Assembly: GCF_013155275.1 (NCBI RefSeq)
Contig: NZ_JABJXS010000006.1
Span: 62,001-126,000 of the forward strand
DNA: 64,000 nt
Source of the DNA: Brenneria sp. hezel4-2-4
Lineage (GTDB): Bacteria; Pseudomonadota; Gammaproteobacteria; Enterobacterales; Enterobacteriaceae
Reading direction: 5' to 3'
Shown: piece after piece, positions 42,451-50,246 of the stretch
Position numbering within the stretch: the stretch's first letter is position 1
Layout of the letters: each line of letters opens with the position of its first letter
Notes under the pieces: model-generated
What the model saw: the letters and a program-made list of their open reading frames with translations, nothing else
Database searches by the model: none
What the model was told of the DNA's origin: nothing
Translations under genes and position numbers: made by a program

Positions 42451-44649
42451 TTACCCCCTTCCCTCACTCAACGCGGTAATCTCGTCAGGGTTAAGCGCGC
42501 CATGCCAAATCTTAAAATAGTCATAACGCCCCGCGGTATAAGGATCAGCCTCATATTGCGAGCGCCCGAGGTAGGTGTTATTTTCCGGCCCCAGATGATA
42601 GGGCGCCAACGTAAACTCATCATTGCGGCCCACCGCCACGCCGTCCAGATATAATGTGCACACCTTGCCGGACAGCGTAACGGCGATATGCACCCACCGC
42701 CCTACCGGCATTGCCACATTCGACGCCACCCGCTGAGTATCGTAGCTATGCACCGTAGAGATGCCGAATTCCGGCCTGCCATCTCCGCCTTCCAACGTTA
42801 ACATCATCCAACGGCGAGGGCCGGAGCCGGCGTCGAACACTCTCGCCCATTTGCTTTGCCTATCAGCGTAAAATCGCGTTTCAATTGTAAAGTCGGCGAG
42901 CGACGCAAGCAGCCCTTCCGGAAGATTGATGTAACCGCCAGCCCCATCGAGCACAACGGCGCTGCCGCTCATGCCGCTTCCCCAACTGGCGCCGCCAACC
43001 AGTTCGCCATTGCCCTGATTTGCGATGCGGTTCGACGCAACCCGCCCGGAAGCTTCATCAAAATCGAGCTGGAAGATCGTCTTTGCCTTTATACCGACGC
43101 CGACCGCCTGCGAAGGCGCGTTTTCCACGCCATCAACGACTGCGGTTACCTTATAAAAGTATTCGGAAGCGCCGGCAATATCCGTATCTTCATAGGTCAG
43201 CGGATCGGTAATATCGGCGGCAATCGTCACGTAGTCGCCATTAACCGCGGTGGATCGCTTAACCTGATAGCGTTCCGCATCAATGACGCCCCACCACGAT
43301 AAAACCACGCTATCACCGCGCAGGTATGCCGTCAGACCGGAAGGCGAAAGGGAAGGCGCCTGCTGTTCGCGTGAAAATAGCAACGTGCCGAAACCGAGCT
43401 GATCGCCATTGCGATTGTTGGTTTCCGGGTACATCAGTGCCGCCTGCTTACGAACATATGGCGCGGCGATACCCTTGCGCATCGCATAGTGATGATAAAC
43501 ACACTCCCAGGTCGGCCGTGCGTTGCCCTGTCCGGCGGGAGAAATCCCTACCGCCAATCCATGCCGATTTCTATAGTCGAGCCACGGCAACGTATAAAAC
43601 TCGCCGCTCCCTGCTTTCAGGTTAGATTTGGCGACATATTCAGCCCCAGCCAGAAAACGGTTGTTGTCATAGCCGTACATATCATCGCCCTGATTCCAGG
43701 CCATTTCGCAGAATGCGGCGGCAAGACTGATACCCAGCGTACAGTGCCCCTGATCGCGCCCGCTCTCCTGCCACTGCCCAAGATAACCGGGGTGGACGTG
43801 ATAAACCGCCTGAAGCGCCGCGCCATTACCTTGCCCGTATTTATAATAATTCACCGCCTCTGCATAGATATCCGGCCGATCGCACAACACGCCGGTCGCC
43901 AGAATGCAGGCAATGGCGCACTGATCCCAATTTGCCCAGTAGTTGGTTATTTCAGCGTCATTATGTTCGCGCAAAAAACGTGACGAAAGCGGGTAGAACA
44001 CCGTAAGCATCATTTCTTGAAAGCGCGCTAAATCGCTGGACGACCAGCCCTGATAGGTGCGCATAATCTCGCCGACATTGGCGAACTGATAGCCGTAGAT
44101 ACCCGCCGCAAGATAGCGATCGGCGTTGCCGGTGAGGGTTTTCAGCGTGGATGACCAAGCATTGAGGTAAGCCACCGCCTGATCCCCATAGCGTGCGTCC
44201 TGAGAGATTTTCCAGCGTACCGCCAGTTGATAGGCCCGTTGTATATCGCCATGCAGTTGAGCGTAGTTATTGCCAGTTCCGCCGCGAACCACCGTTTCCA
44301 CCGGCCTCGGCGCGCGATCGGGCTGAGAATATCCGTCCGACAGTAAAGCGTTCCATCCATCCAGCCAGGGTTGTGCGGAAACCGCGATTTTCTTTCTGAT
44401 AAGCGCAAAGTCATCTTCCGTGTGCAACAAACCAGGGTGAACAAACGTCCTTTCGGCTGCCGCAACTTCCGTGCCGGCGACCGCCAGGGCAAGGCTTCCT
44501 GTAGATATAAGCCGTCCGTACAGCGTCCCCATCAATGCGGCGGAAATACCGCCTTTTAAGAGCTGTCGCCGACGAGGCATATTGACGGTTTCTTCTGACC
44601 GAGACACATCCTGATCGCTGATAGGCGGTAGGTAATCCTTTGATACCAT
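42451..44649 (-). CDS. Tat-exported alginate-lyase-like protein with FnIII and LamG domains
   Basis: Predicted exported polysaccharide-active protein of 732 residues. The N-terminus carries a twin-arginine signal (MPRRRQLLKGGISAALMG, arginines near 26-28, hydrophobic stretch to about 65 ending EVAAAE). Residues about 70-410 resemble the alpha/alpha-barrel alginate lyase family (NYWANWDQCAIACILATG, QWQESGRDQGHCTLG, YHHYAMRKG). A fibronectin type III-like module (about 430-520) and a LamG/concanavalin-like module (about 530-730, with GYINLPEGLLASLADFTIETRF and WVHIAVTLSGKVCTLYLDG) follow. ATG 44649 has GGAG 9 nt upstream. Substrate is unknown; binding modules suggest a plant or bacterial polyuronate. 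It lies alone, convergent with ilvN. Confidence 0.75.
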   Translation of the reverse strand: MVSKDYLPPISDQDVSRSEETVNMPRRRQLLKGGISAALMGTLYGRLISTGSLALAVAGTEVAAAERTFVHPGLLHTEDDFALIRKKIAVSAQPWLDGWNALLSDGYSQPDRAPRPVETVVRGGTGNNYAQLHGDIQRAYQLAVRWKISQDARYGDQAVAYLNAWSSTLKTLTGNADRYLAAGIYGYQFANVGEIMRTYQGWSSSDLARFQEMMLTVFYPLSSRFLREHNDAEITNYWANWDQCAIACILATGVLCDRPDIYAEAVNYYKYGQGNGAALQAVYHVHPGYLGQWQESGRDQGHCTLGISLAAAFCEMAWNQGDDMYGYDNNRFLAGAEYVAKSNLKAGSGEFYTLPWLDYRNRHGLAVGISPAGQGNARPTWECVYHHYAMRKGIAAPYVRKQAALMYPETNNRNGDQLGFGTLLFSREQQAPSLSPSGLTAYLRGDSVVLSWWGVIDAERYQVKRSTAVNGDYVTIAADITDPLTYEDTDIAGASEYFYKVTAVVDGVENAPSQAVGVGIKAKTIFQLDFDEASGRVASNRIANQGNGELVGGASWGSGMSGSAVVLDGAGGYINLPEGLLASLADFTIETRFYADRQSKWARVFDAGSGPRRWMMLTLEGGDGRPEFGISTVHSYDTQRVASNVAMPVGRWVHIAVTLSGKVCTLYLDGVAVGRNDEFTLAPYHLGPENNTYLGRSQYEADPYTAGRYDYFKIWHGALNPDEITALSEGRG

Positions 44650-44798
44650 GATAGTTTTCTCCATTAATCCGGACGCTGGCATTTAGGCCCCGTCGCTTGA
44701 TTATCCTTGAAATCCCAGGGATTCGTTTCGAACCGCTTTCCTGTCTTCCGACATCCCGTGAGTACAGCATCTCCTTTTTACCCGATTATAGTAAACAT

Positions 44799-44862
44799 GA
44801 TTTTATCACCCCTGCAACACCTGCCACACCTGCCACAGCAGGTGGCGGAGTTTTATCGCTGA
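44799..44862. repeat. Recombination scar: dedA 3'-end copy fused to ilvN 3'-end copy
   Basis: Bases 44799-44847 repeat the intact 3' end of dedA and its flank (compare 46771-46809), from GATTTTAT through CCCCTGCAACACCTGCCACA to GCAGGTGGCG, with one substitution and an added 9-bp tandem CCTGCCACA. Bases 44839-44862 then repeat the last codons and stop of ilvN (compare 42300-42323) with one substitution. The two overlap in the 9-bp CAGGTGGCG that both genes share. This is a fused pair of gene ends, not a gene. Confidence 0.85.
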
Positions 44863-45161
44863 GATAAATTGAGAAAATGAGAACTACGGTATCATTTCAG
44901 CGGTAGATCGGAATGGTAGACGCGCCTCTGTCTCTTTTAATTTTGGGAAAGTATTTTCGGAGAGTTTATCCTTGGTCGTTATTCCAATGATTTTCAATTA
45001 AATTAATTATTAACATGCTAATAATATAATTAGCACTCGTTGACAATAATATTTTCATAATGTGATAATCCGTGTTATCTATTTATAGGCTTACACTCAG
45101 AAAACCGCAAAGAAACACTAGCAACATCTTAGCGTTTATCATAACAAGAATGGATATCTAC
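44863..45161. other. AT-rich upstream region of the type VI cargo module
   Basis: About 300 bp of strongly AT-rich sequence between the scar and hcp. No gene is supported. It should contain the hcp promoter; no clear -35/-10 pair stands out. The composition change begins here and lasts to the end of the membrane-protein gene at 46664. Confidence 0.45.
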
Positions 45162-45641
45162 ATGGCAAATTTAATTTATGTAACGATAGAAGGTAAAAAG
45201 CAAGGATTGATATCATCTGGATGCTCTACATTTGATTCAATAGGAAACAAATATCAGGCCATTCATAAAGATGAAATATTTATCTTATCATTTGAACATG
45301 ATATGAACAGATCGATGAATATAACACACATGCCAGTATCATTCATTAAACTTATTGATAAATCCTCTCCCTTATTAGGTACAGCCATAACAGATAATGA
45401 AGAGCTTTTTCTTGAGTTTAAATTTTATAGAACATCAGATAAAGGTGGAAACGAACTTTATTACTCGATAAAGATACGAAAAGCTTTTATTGTAAAGCTA
45501 AGTGTTGTATATCCTCACGCAATAAATCACTCCGATAATCAACCAGAAGAACTAGTAAGTGTAAAATATTCGAGCATAGAATGGACTCATCATATCTCAA
45601 GAACATCTGGATATAGTTTATGGGGTGAAAGTGTTTTTTAA
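45162..45641 (+). CDS. hcp: Hcp (TssD) type VI secretion tube/cargo protein
   Basis: Hcp family protein of 159 residues from ATG 45162: MANLIYVTIEGKKQGLISSG followed by CSTFDSIGNKYQ, the signature N-terminus of the enterobacterial Hcp subfamily, with PVSFIKLIDKSSPLLGTAI in mid-sequence and a typical GYSLWGESVF end. Hcp hexamers form the expelled tube and can carry effectors in their lumen. The reading frame runs 30 codons further upstream but those residues are not Hcp-like. No other T6SS core gene is in the window, so this is an orphan copy heading an effector pair. Very AT-rich. Confidence 0.93.
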   Translation: MANLIYVTIEGKKQGLISSGCSTFDSIGNKYQAIHKDEIFILSFEHDMNRSMNITHMPVSFIKLIDKSSPLLGTAITDNEELFLEFKFYRTSDKGGNELYYSIKIRKAFIVKLSVVYPHAINHSDNQPEELVSVKYSSIEWTHHISRTSGYSLWGESVF

Positions 45642-45652
45642 GGAAATAAAAA

Positions 45653-46357
45653 ATGCGAAACCAATTTTGTGACGTTGATGCCTTGGGTTTTCCTAAATTT
45701 ACAGGATTTGATTTCATCAGATACCATTTACCAGAAAGTTCTACTTATGTAACGGGAAAATCTTATTTATGGGCATATAAATCGGCTTATTTAGCCTATA
45801 ATAAAGATAAGATAATAAGGTATGCACACGAAGAAAAAATACCGGTGCTATTATTGGCTGGCGTAGCGATAGCCGAAGTTGGCGGGGTGCCTGAAAGATT
45901 CAAAGCATATGGAGTTTTACAATTCAGGCAGATGATTAATGATACGATTAATGGTAATAATAAATCTTCTAATTCTACATCTGTTGGTTCTCTCGCGATC
46001 CAGCTACGAGCAGCAGCAGAAACTATAGGGCTGCCGCCTTCCTCTTTAACATCAAGGCAACAATTACAACTTTCAAATTGTTTACTTTCTGACGATTTTA
46101 ATATAAGAGTAGTTGCCAAACATCTCCGGGAACTCATTTTATTTGATAATCCAGAAATAGATGACACCCGACAATTAAATGATGAACAAATTATTTTAGC
46201 TGGCTCCAGATACAATAGGGGAACGCAGAGAGAGAAGAAAGATTTTTTGAAGTCGATATCATCGCCGGTTGGTTCACCAGAACGAGAGTATAGTGCTTAT
46301 GGCAGACGAATTCTTGAGAAGAAAGAGTCTATATATAAAATTTTAAGAATGAACTAA
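45653..46357 (+). CDS. Putative T6SS effector, possible lysozyme-like glycosidase
   Basis: Protein of 234 residues with no signal peptide, 11 nt after hcp, with AAGGAAAT before the ATG. I do not recognise a named family with certainty. Features resemble the lysozyme/lytic-transglycosylase fold: a candidate catalytic glutamate E75 in LLLAGVAIAEVGG, a YGVLQ (86-90) and SVGSLAIQ (110-117) that recall the G-x-x-Q substrate-cleft motif, and GSRYNRG (184-190) that recalls the A-Y-N-x-G motif. Position between Hcp and a small membrane protein is the usual effector slot. A peptidoglycan-cleaving cargo effector delivered by Hcp is inferred, not shown. Confidence 0.6.
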   Translation: MRNQFCDVDALGFPKFTGFDFIRYHLPESSTYVTGKSYLWAYKSAYLAYNKDKIIRYAHEEKIPVLLLAGVAIAEVGGVPERFKAYGVLQFRQMINDTINGNNKSSNSTSVGSLAIQLRAAAETIGLPPSSLTSRQQLQLSNCLLSDDFNIRVVAKHLRELILFDNPEIDDTRQLNDEQIILAGSRYNRGTQREKKDFLKSISSPVGSPEREYSAYGRRILEKKESIYKILRMN

Positions 46358-46358
46358 C

Positions 46359-46664
46359 ATGTTAAGATATAGATGGATTTTATTTTTTACGTTTTGCTGC
46401 GTTGCAATATATTTACTTTCCTCTTTTGAAGAGGATATTTATATTGATGGCAAAGAGATATTAAATTCCTGCATGGCTTTCAGGGCGTTTGTTGTTGATG
46501 ACACTAGAGATATTACTGGAACGATTTCATTCGCTTTTTTTGTTTTTCCTTTTCTACTGTTAAGTTTCAGGAAAAAATTTAGAGATATCAGTATAAATAT
46601 ACTGACCTTTTTTTTATTGCTGTTCTGGGCATGGCGTTTTTTTATAAGACTCCATCTCTGCTGA
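46359..46664 (+). CDS. YjeO-family (DUF2645-like) membrane protein, probable immunity protein
   Basis: Inner-membrane protein of 101 residues with three predicted helices (about 7-22, 56-71, 82-98) and an extended loop EEDIYIDGKEILNSCMAFRA followed by FVVDDTRD between helices 1 and 2. The pattern IDG...NxC...DDTRD...FFxFPFL...W-FF-R-x-x-C resembles E. coli YjeO as I recall it. It starts one base after the effector stop, so the two are translationally coupled, which is typical of effector-immunity pairs. A membrane-bound protector with periplasmic loops would fit a cell-wall-targeting toxin. Confidence 0.65.
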   Translation: MLRYRWILFFTFCCVAIYLLSSFEEDIYIDGKEILNSCMAFRAFVVDDTRDITGTISFAFFVFPFLLLSFRKKFRDISINILTFFLLLFWAWRFFIRLHLC

Positions 46665-46703
46665 TTACCATTAACAACACACGGTGATTTTCCGCTAATA
46701 TGT

Positions 46704-46739
46704 CCGTTCACTGTTGCAATATAAGCAAACAGTGAACGG
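46704..46739. repeat. Perfect 12-bp inverted repeat after the immunity gene
   Basis: CCGTTCACTGTT and AACAGTGAACGG flank a 12-nt loop. It lies between the convergent ends of the type VI module and dedA. It could terminate transcription from either side, although no T-run follows. Confidence 0.55.
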
Positions 46740-46776
46740 GCATTATAGGGATAAAATGACCTAAAACCCGATTTTA

Positions 46777-47547
46777 TTACCCCTGCAACACCTGCCACAG
46801 CAGGTGGCGATAAACAGGTATTAACGGATGTTGGATCAGCATGACCAGGCTCAGGCCCGCCGCCGTCAGCGTCAACGGAGCAACCCAGCGTAAACGGCGC
46901 AGCGGCAGCCGTTTGCTGAACCAGTCGCGTTTTTTGCGTTTATCGCCTCGCCACCAGCGCCAGCTTAACCACGCGGCGATCCACACCAGTAACACGGTAA
47001 CCAGCAATAGCCATTTAAAACCGCTGCTATTAACGCCAGCGGGAATATCAATCGCCACGCCGGCCAATATACCGGGTAAAAGATACGCCGGCGGCCACAG
47101 CAGGCAACCGATGATATTCGGTACGGCGAACTTATGAGGCGGCAGGCCCAGCATGCCGGCGACCATCGGGATCAGCGGACGCGTCGGCCCGACAAAACGC
47201 CCAATCAACACCGTCGGAACCGGATGCCGGTGCAAGGCATGCTCCGTTTTACGAAGCAACGTTTGATGCTTTTTCAGAAAAGACCATTGGTGCAGCGGTT
47301 GCTTAAACCGTCTGCCAATGAAGTAGGAAATCCAATCCCCCAGCAAACAACCGACAATACCCGCCAGCCACGCCGGATATAACCCTATCTGACCGCTGCC
47401 GATCAGCGCCCCCAACGTTGCCATCATCACGGTGCCCGGCAGCAACAGACCGACCAGAGCAAGCGATTCCAGAAAGGCTACCAGCATAATGGCGATCGAT
47501 GAATACGCTAATGATTGAGTAACCAGATGATCCAGCCACGCTTCCAT
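46777..47547 (-). CDS. yabI: DedA-family membrane protein (YabI)
   Basis: DedA/VTT-domain inner-membrane protein of 256 residues (E. coli YabI 254), a family linked to undecaprenyl-phosphate or phospholipid translocation and membrane-potential maintenance. Conserved elements: FLESLALVGLLLPGTVMM, GDWISYFIGRRF, and the signature IGRFVGPTRPLIPMVAGMLGLP. In E. coli yabI follows thiQ directly; here about 10 kb of other genes separates them. Its 3' end is the partner copied in the scar at 44.8 kb. Confidence 0.95.
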   Translation of the reverse strand: MEAWLDHLVTQSLAYSSIAIMLVAFLESLALVGLLLPGTVMMATLGALIGSGQIGLYPAWLAGIVGCLLGDWISYFIGRRFKQPLHQWSFLKKHQTLLRKTEHALHRHPVPTVLIGRFVGPTRPLIPMVAGMLGLPPHKFAVPNIIGCLLWPPAYLLPGILAGVAIDIPAGVNSSGFKWLLLVTVLLVWIAAWLSWRWWRGDKRKKRDWFSKRLPLRRLRWVAPLTLTAAGLSLVMLIQHPLIPVYRHLLWQVLQG

Positions 47548-47654
47548 AAACCCCAGCTCGTTGTTGGTAAAAAATGGATTGTCTGGATCTTGGCGGATAA
47601 CGTCAACGGGTCATTTTCAGTATGGGGAAAGCGAATGCCGCATATGCATCGCAG

Positions 47655-47724
47655 TCCCGTCATGCCCGCGCCTGCGGGTATGACGGGAAACTGCCGGCAA
47701 ACGCGGGTCCCCGCCTGCGCGGGG
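47655..47724. repeat. REP-like palindromic element (two hairpins)
   Basis: A 34-nt near-perfect palindrome with TCCCGTCAT...ATGACGGGA ends and CCCGCGCCTGCGGG centre (47655-47688), then a second GC hairpin CCCCGC-CTGC-GCGGGG (47709-47724). It lies between dedA and livF, just past the livF stop, so it would protect the 3' end of the liv transcript or act as an intergenic repeat. Copy number cannot be determined here. Confidence 0.65.
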
Positions 47725-47745
47725 GATGGGACGGCGGAGAAAAAT

Positions 47746-48441
47746 TTAGCCCCCCAGATACATCTTCTTCACTTCCGGGTTGGCCAGAATAGCCTGCGCC
47801 TGCCCTTTCAGAACAATCTGACCGTTTTCCAGCACATAAGCGCGGTCGGCAATCTTCAGCGCCGCCGTGGCGTTCTGCTCAACTAAAAGGATGGTGATAT
47901 TTTCCTTTTGCAATTGTTTAATAATATTGAACATTTCGCCCACAATCTTCGGCGCCAGCCCCAGGCTTGGTTCATCCAGCATCAGCAGTACCGGCTCGCT
48001 CATCAACGCCCTGGCAATCGCCAGCATCTGTTGCTCGCCGCCGCTCATGGTGCCGGCCAACTGGCTGCGACGCTCTTTCAGACGCGGAAACAGCGTATAC
48101 ATTTTATCTTTCAGGTGATTGAAATTAAGCGGGTTATTGTAGGCTCCCATGCGCAGGTTTTCTTCAATGGTCAGGTTGGTGAAAACCTTTCGCCCCTCCG
48201 GCACCAGCGCCAGCCCTTTACGCACAATCTGATGCGTCAGGCTGTGGGAGATATCTTCATTAAGGAAATTCACCTGCCCGGTCGATTTCACCAGATTGAT
48301 AATACCGTTAAGCGTTGAGGTTTTCCCCGCCCCATTGCTGCCGATCAGGGTGACGATTTCACTATTATTGACCTCAATATCAATCCCCTTTAATCCCTGA
48401 ATCAGCCCATAAAATACCCGTAGATCATCGGCCTTAAGCAT
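47746..48441 (-). CDS. livF: Branched-chain amino acid ABC transporter ATPase LivF
   Basis: One of two ATPases of the LIV importer. The 231 residues from ATG 48441 (MLKADDLRVFYGLIQGLKGI) have Walker A GSNGAGKTS, the signature MSGGEQQMLAIARALM, and Walker B LLMLDEPSLGLAP typical of LivF. GGAG lies 9 nt upstream; a frame nine codons longer is less likely. It overlaps livG by 8 nt and ends the operon. Confidence 0.93.
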   Translation of the reverse strand: MLKADDLRVFYGLIQGLKGIDIEVNNSEIVTLIGSNGAGKTSTLNGIINLVKSTGQVNFLNEDISHSLTHQIVRKGLALVPEGRKVFTNLTIEENLRMGAYNNPLNFNHLKDKMYTLFPRLKERRSQLAGTMSGGEQQMLAIARALMSEPVLLMLDEPSLGLAPKIVGEMFNIIKQLQKENITILLVEQNATAALKIADRAYVLENGQIVLKGQAQAILANPEVKKMYLGG

Positions 48442-49213
48442 AATCGACATCTCCAAGATACGCGGCAATCACCTCTTTATTATTAATTGCCTCATGGGTA
48501 GTGCCACTGAATAACGGTTTGCCATAATCAAGCACCAATACCCGTTCACACAGGGTGTTAACAAAAGACATGTCATGTTCAATCAGCAATACCGTTAATT
48601 TGTAATCTTCACGCATTTTAAAAATCAGTTGCGCCAGTTCATTGGTTTCTCTTGGGTTCATGCCCGCCGCCGGCTCGTCCAGTAACAGTAACGCCGGTGA
48701 CGTGGCTAACGCTCTGGCAATCTCGACTTTACGCTGATTCCCGTAACTCAGATTGGTTGCCAGTAAATGCGCATGCTCCGCGATACCGATATAGTCGAGG
48801 ATCTCCATCGCCTGCGCTTTAGCCTGTTTTTCCGCCGAGAAAAAGCGCCCCATATGCAATGCCGCTTCGATAAAGGAATAACGAATGGCGCGATCGAAAC
48901 CGATTAATACGTTTTCCAGCACCGTCATTGAATTGAACAGACGAATATTCTGGAACGTGCGGGCGATGCCGCGATTGACCACCTGATTCGGTTTTAATCC
49001 GGTAATTCTTTCATTACCCAGCATCACCGTTCCCGACGTCGGTTTATAATTCGAGGTAATCACATTAAATAACGTGGTTTTCCCCGCGCCGTTCGGGCCA
49101 ATCAGACCGAATATTTCCGCCTGATTCAGCGTAAAGCTGACGTCGTCGATCGCGCGTAAGCCGCCGAATTGCATAATGATATTTTCAACGTTGAGAATAG
49201 CCTTATTTTCCAT
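48434..49213 (-). CDS. livG: Branched-chain amino acid ABC transporter ATPase LivG
   Basis: Second ATPase of the LIV importer, 259 residues. Walker A is GPNGAGKTT, and Walker B is ALLLLDEPAAGMNPRETNEL, whose AGMNP(R/E) is characteristic of LivG. It overlaps livM by 11 nt upstream and livF by 8 nt downstream. Confidence 0.94.
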   Translation of the reverse strand: MENKAILNVENIIMQFGGLRAIDDVSFTLNQAEIFGLIGPNGAGKTTLFNVITSNYKPTSGTVMLGNERITGLKPNQVVNRGIARTFQNIRLFNSMTVLENVLIGFDRAIRYSFIEAALHMGRFFSAEKQAKAQAMEILDYIGIAEHAHLLATNLSYGNQRKVEIARALATSPALLLLDEPAAGMNPRETNELAQLIFKMREDYKLTVLLIEHDMSFVNTLCERVLVLDYGKPLFSGTTHEAINNKEVIAAYLGDVDYA

Positions 49214-50246
49214 GATGGCGCTTCCTCTTCACTTCCCAGATTTCCTGCTTACCCAGCAACCCTTCGCGGGCAAAAAGCATAATAATCAGCAGTACCAATG
49301 AAAAAACGACCATCCGTAAACCGGGGTAAGCGCCCAAGTTCTCGCCAAACAGACTTAGCGGCTGATCCAGGAAACGTAGCCATTCTCCGCTGCCCACCAC
49401 CACAATCGTCCCCAGAATCGCGCCGCTGGTACTGCCCAGCCCGCCCAGGACAATGATGATCAGCAACTGGAACGTCAGCATAAAATCAAACAGATCGGGG
49501 GAAATAATCGTCAGCAGCGAAGCCAGCAAACCGCCGCCGATCCCTTCCAGAAAGGCGCTGGTGGCAAAGGCGCAGGTTTTGATTTTGAAGGTATTAATGC
49601 CCATGGCGATGGCGGCGTCTTCATCATCACGCACCGCTTTCATCGCCCGCCCGTATTTTGAATACACAATCTGTAAAATAAGCAGCACAGCGATAAGGGC
49701 AATAAAACCGCACCAGTACAGCATGTTGCCGGCCTGAGGAATTTCATTCAGCCCGATGGCGCCATTGGTGATTTGCGGGTTATTGATGGCCAGAATTTTA
49801 ATAATAAAACCAAACCCCAGCGTCACAATCGCCAGATAGTCGCCGCGCACGCGAAAGACAGGGAACGCCAGACACACGGCTAACAGCGAGGCGCAGATCC
49901 CGCTGATAATCAACGCGGGCAAGAAAGAGGTATGCAGCGCCAGCACCAACGCGCTGGGGGAAGCCATCTCATACATTTCCAGCTTGGTGTCCGCGCTTAA
50001 CAACAGGATGGCGGTAATATAGGCGCCGACGGCGACAAAACCGTTAGGCTCCAGGGATAACTGTCCGGTGACGCCATTGATCAGGTTGTAACTCACCGCC
50101 AGGATCATAAAAATAAAAATATTACAGACGATACGCAGGATGTAATCGTCAAATACATTCTGCAATGTAAACAGCACCAGCAGCATGATCACAAATAACG
50201 CGACATAGCCGGTTAACAGCGAAAATGAATTTGTTGGCATTTTCAT
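49203..50246 (-). CDS. livM: Branched-chain amino acid ABC transporter permease LivM
   Basis: Inner-membrane permease of 347 residues with about nine hydrophobic segments. It contains NLINGVTGQLSLEPNGFVAVGAY and the ATPase-contacting RAMKAVRDDEDAAIAMGINTFKIK loop, both typical of LivM. Its ATG overlaps the livH stop by one base (TGATG). E. coli LivM is longer (425 residues) because of extra N-terminal helices; this length is common in other bacteria. Confidence 0.93.
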   Translation of the reverse strand: MKMPTNSFSLLTGYVALFVIMLLVLFTLQNVFDDYILRIVCNIFIFMILAVSYNLINGVTGQLSLEPNGFVAVGAYITAILLLSADTKLEMYEMASPSALVLALHTSFLPALIISGICASLLAVCLAFPVFRVRGDYLAIVTLGFGFIIKILAINNPQITNGAIGLNEIPQAGNMLYWCGFIALIAVLLILQIVYSKYGRAMKAVRDDEDAAIAMGINTFKIKTCAFATSAFLEGIGGGLLASLLTIISPDLFDFMLTFQLLIIIVLGGLGSTSGAILGTIVVVGSGEWLRFLDQPLSLFGENLGAYPGLRMVVFSLVLLIIMLFAREGLLGKQEIWEVKRKRHHGK

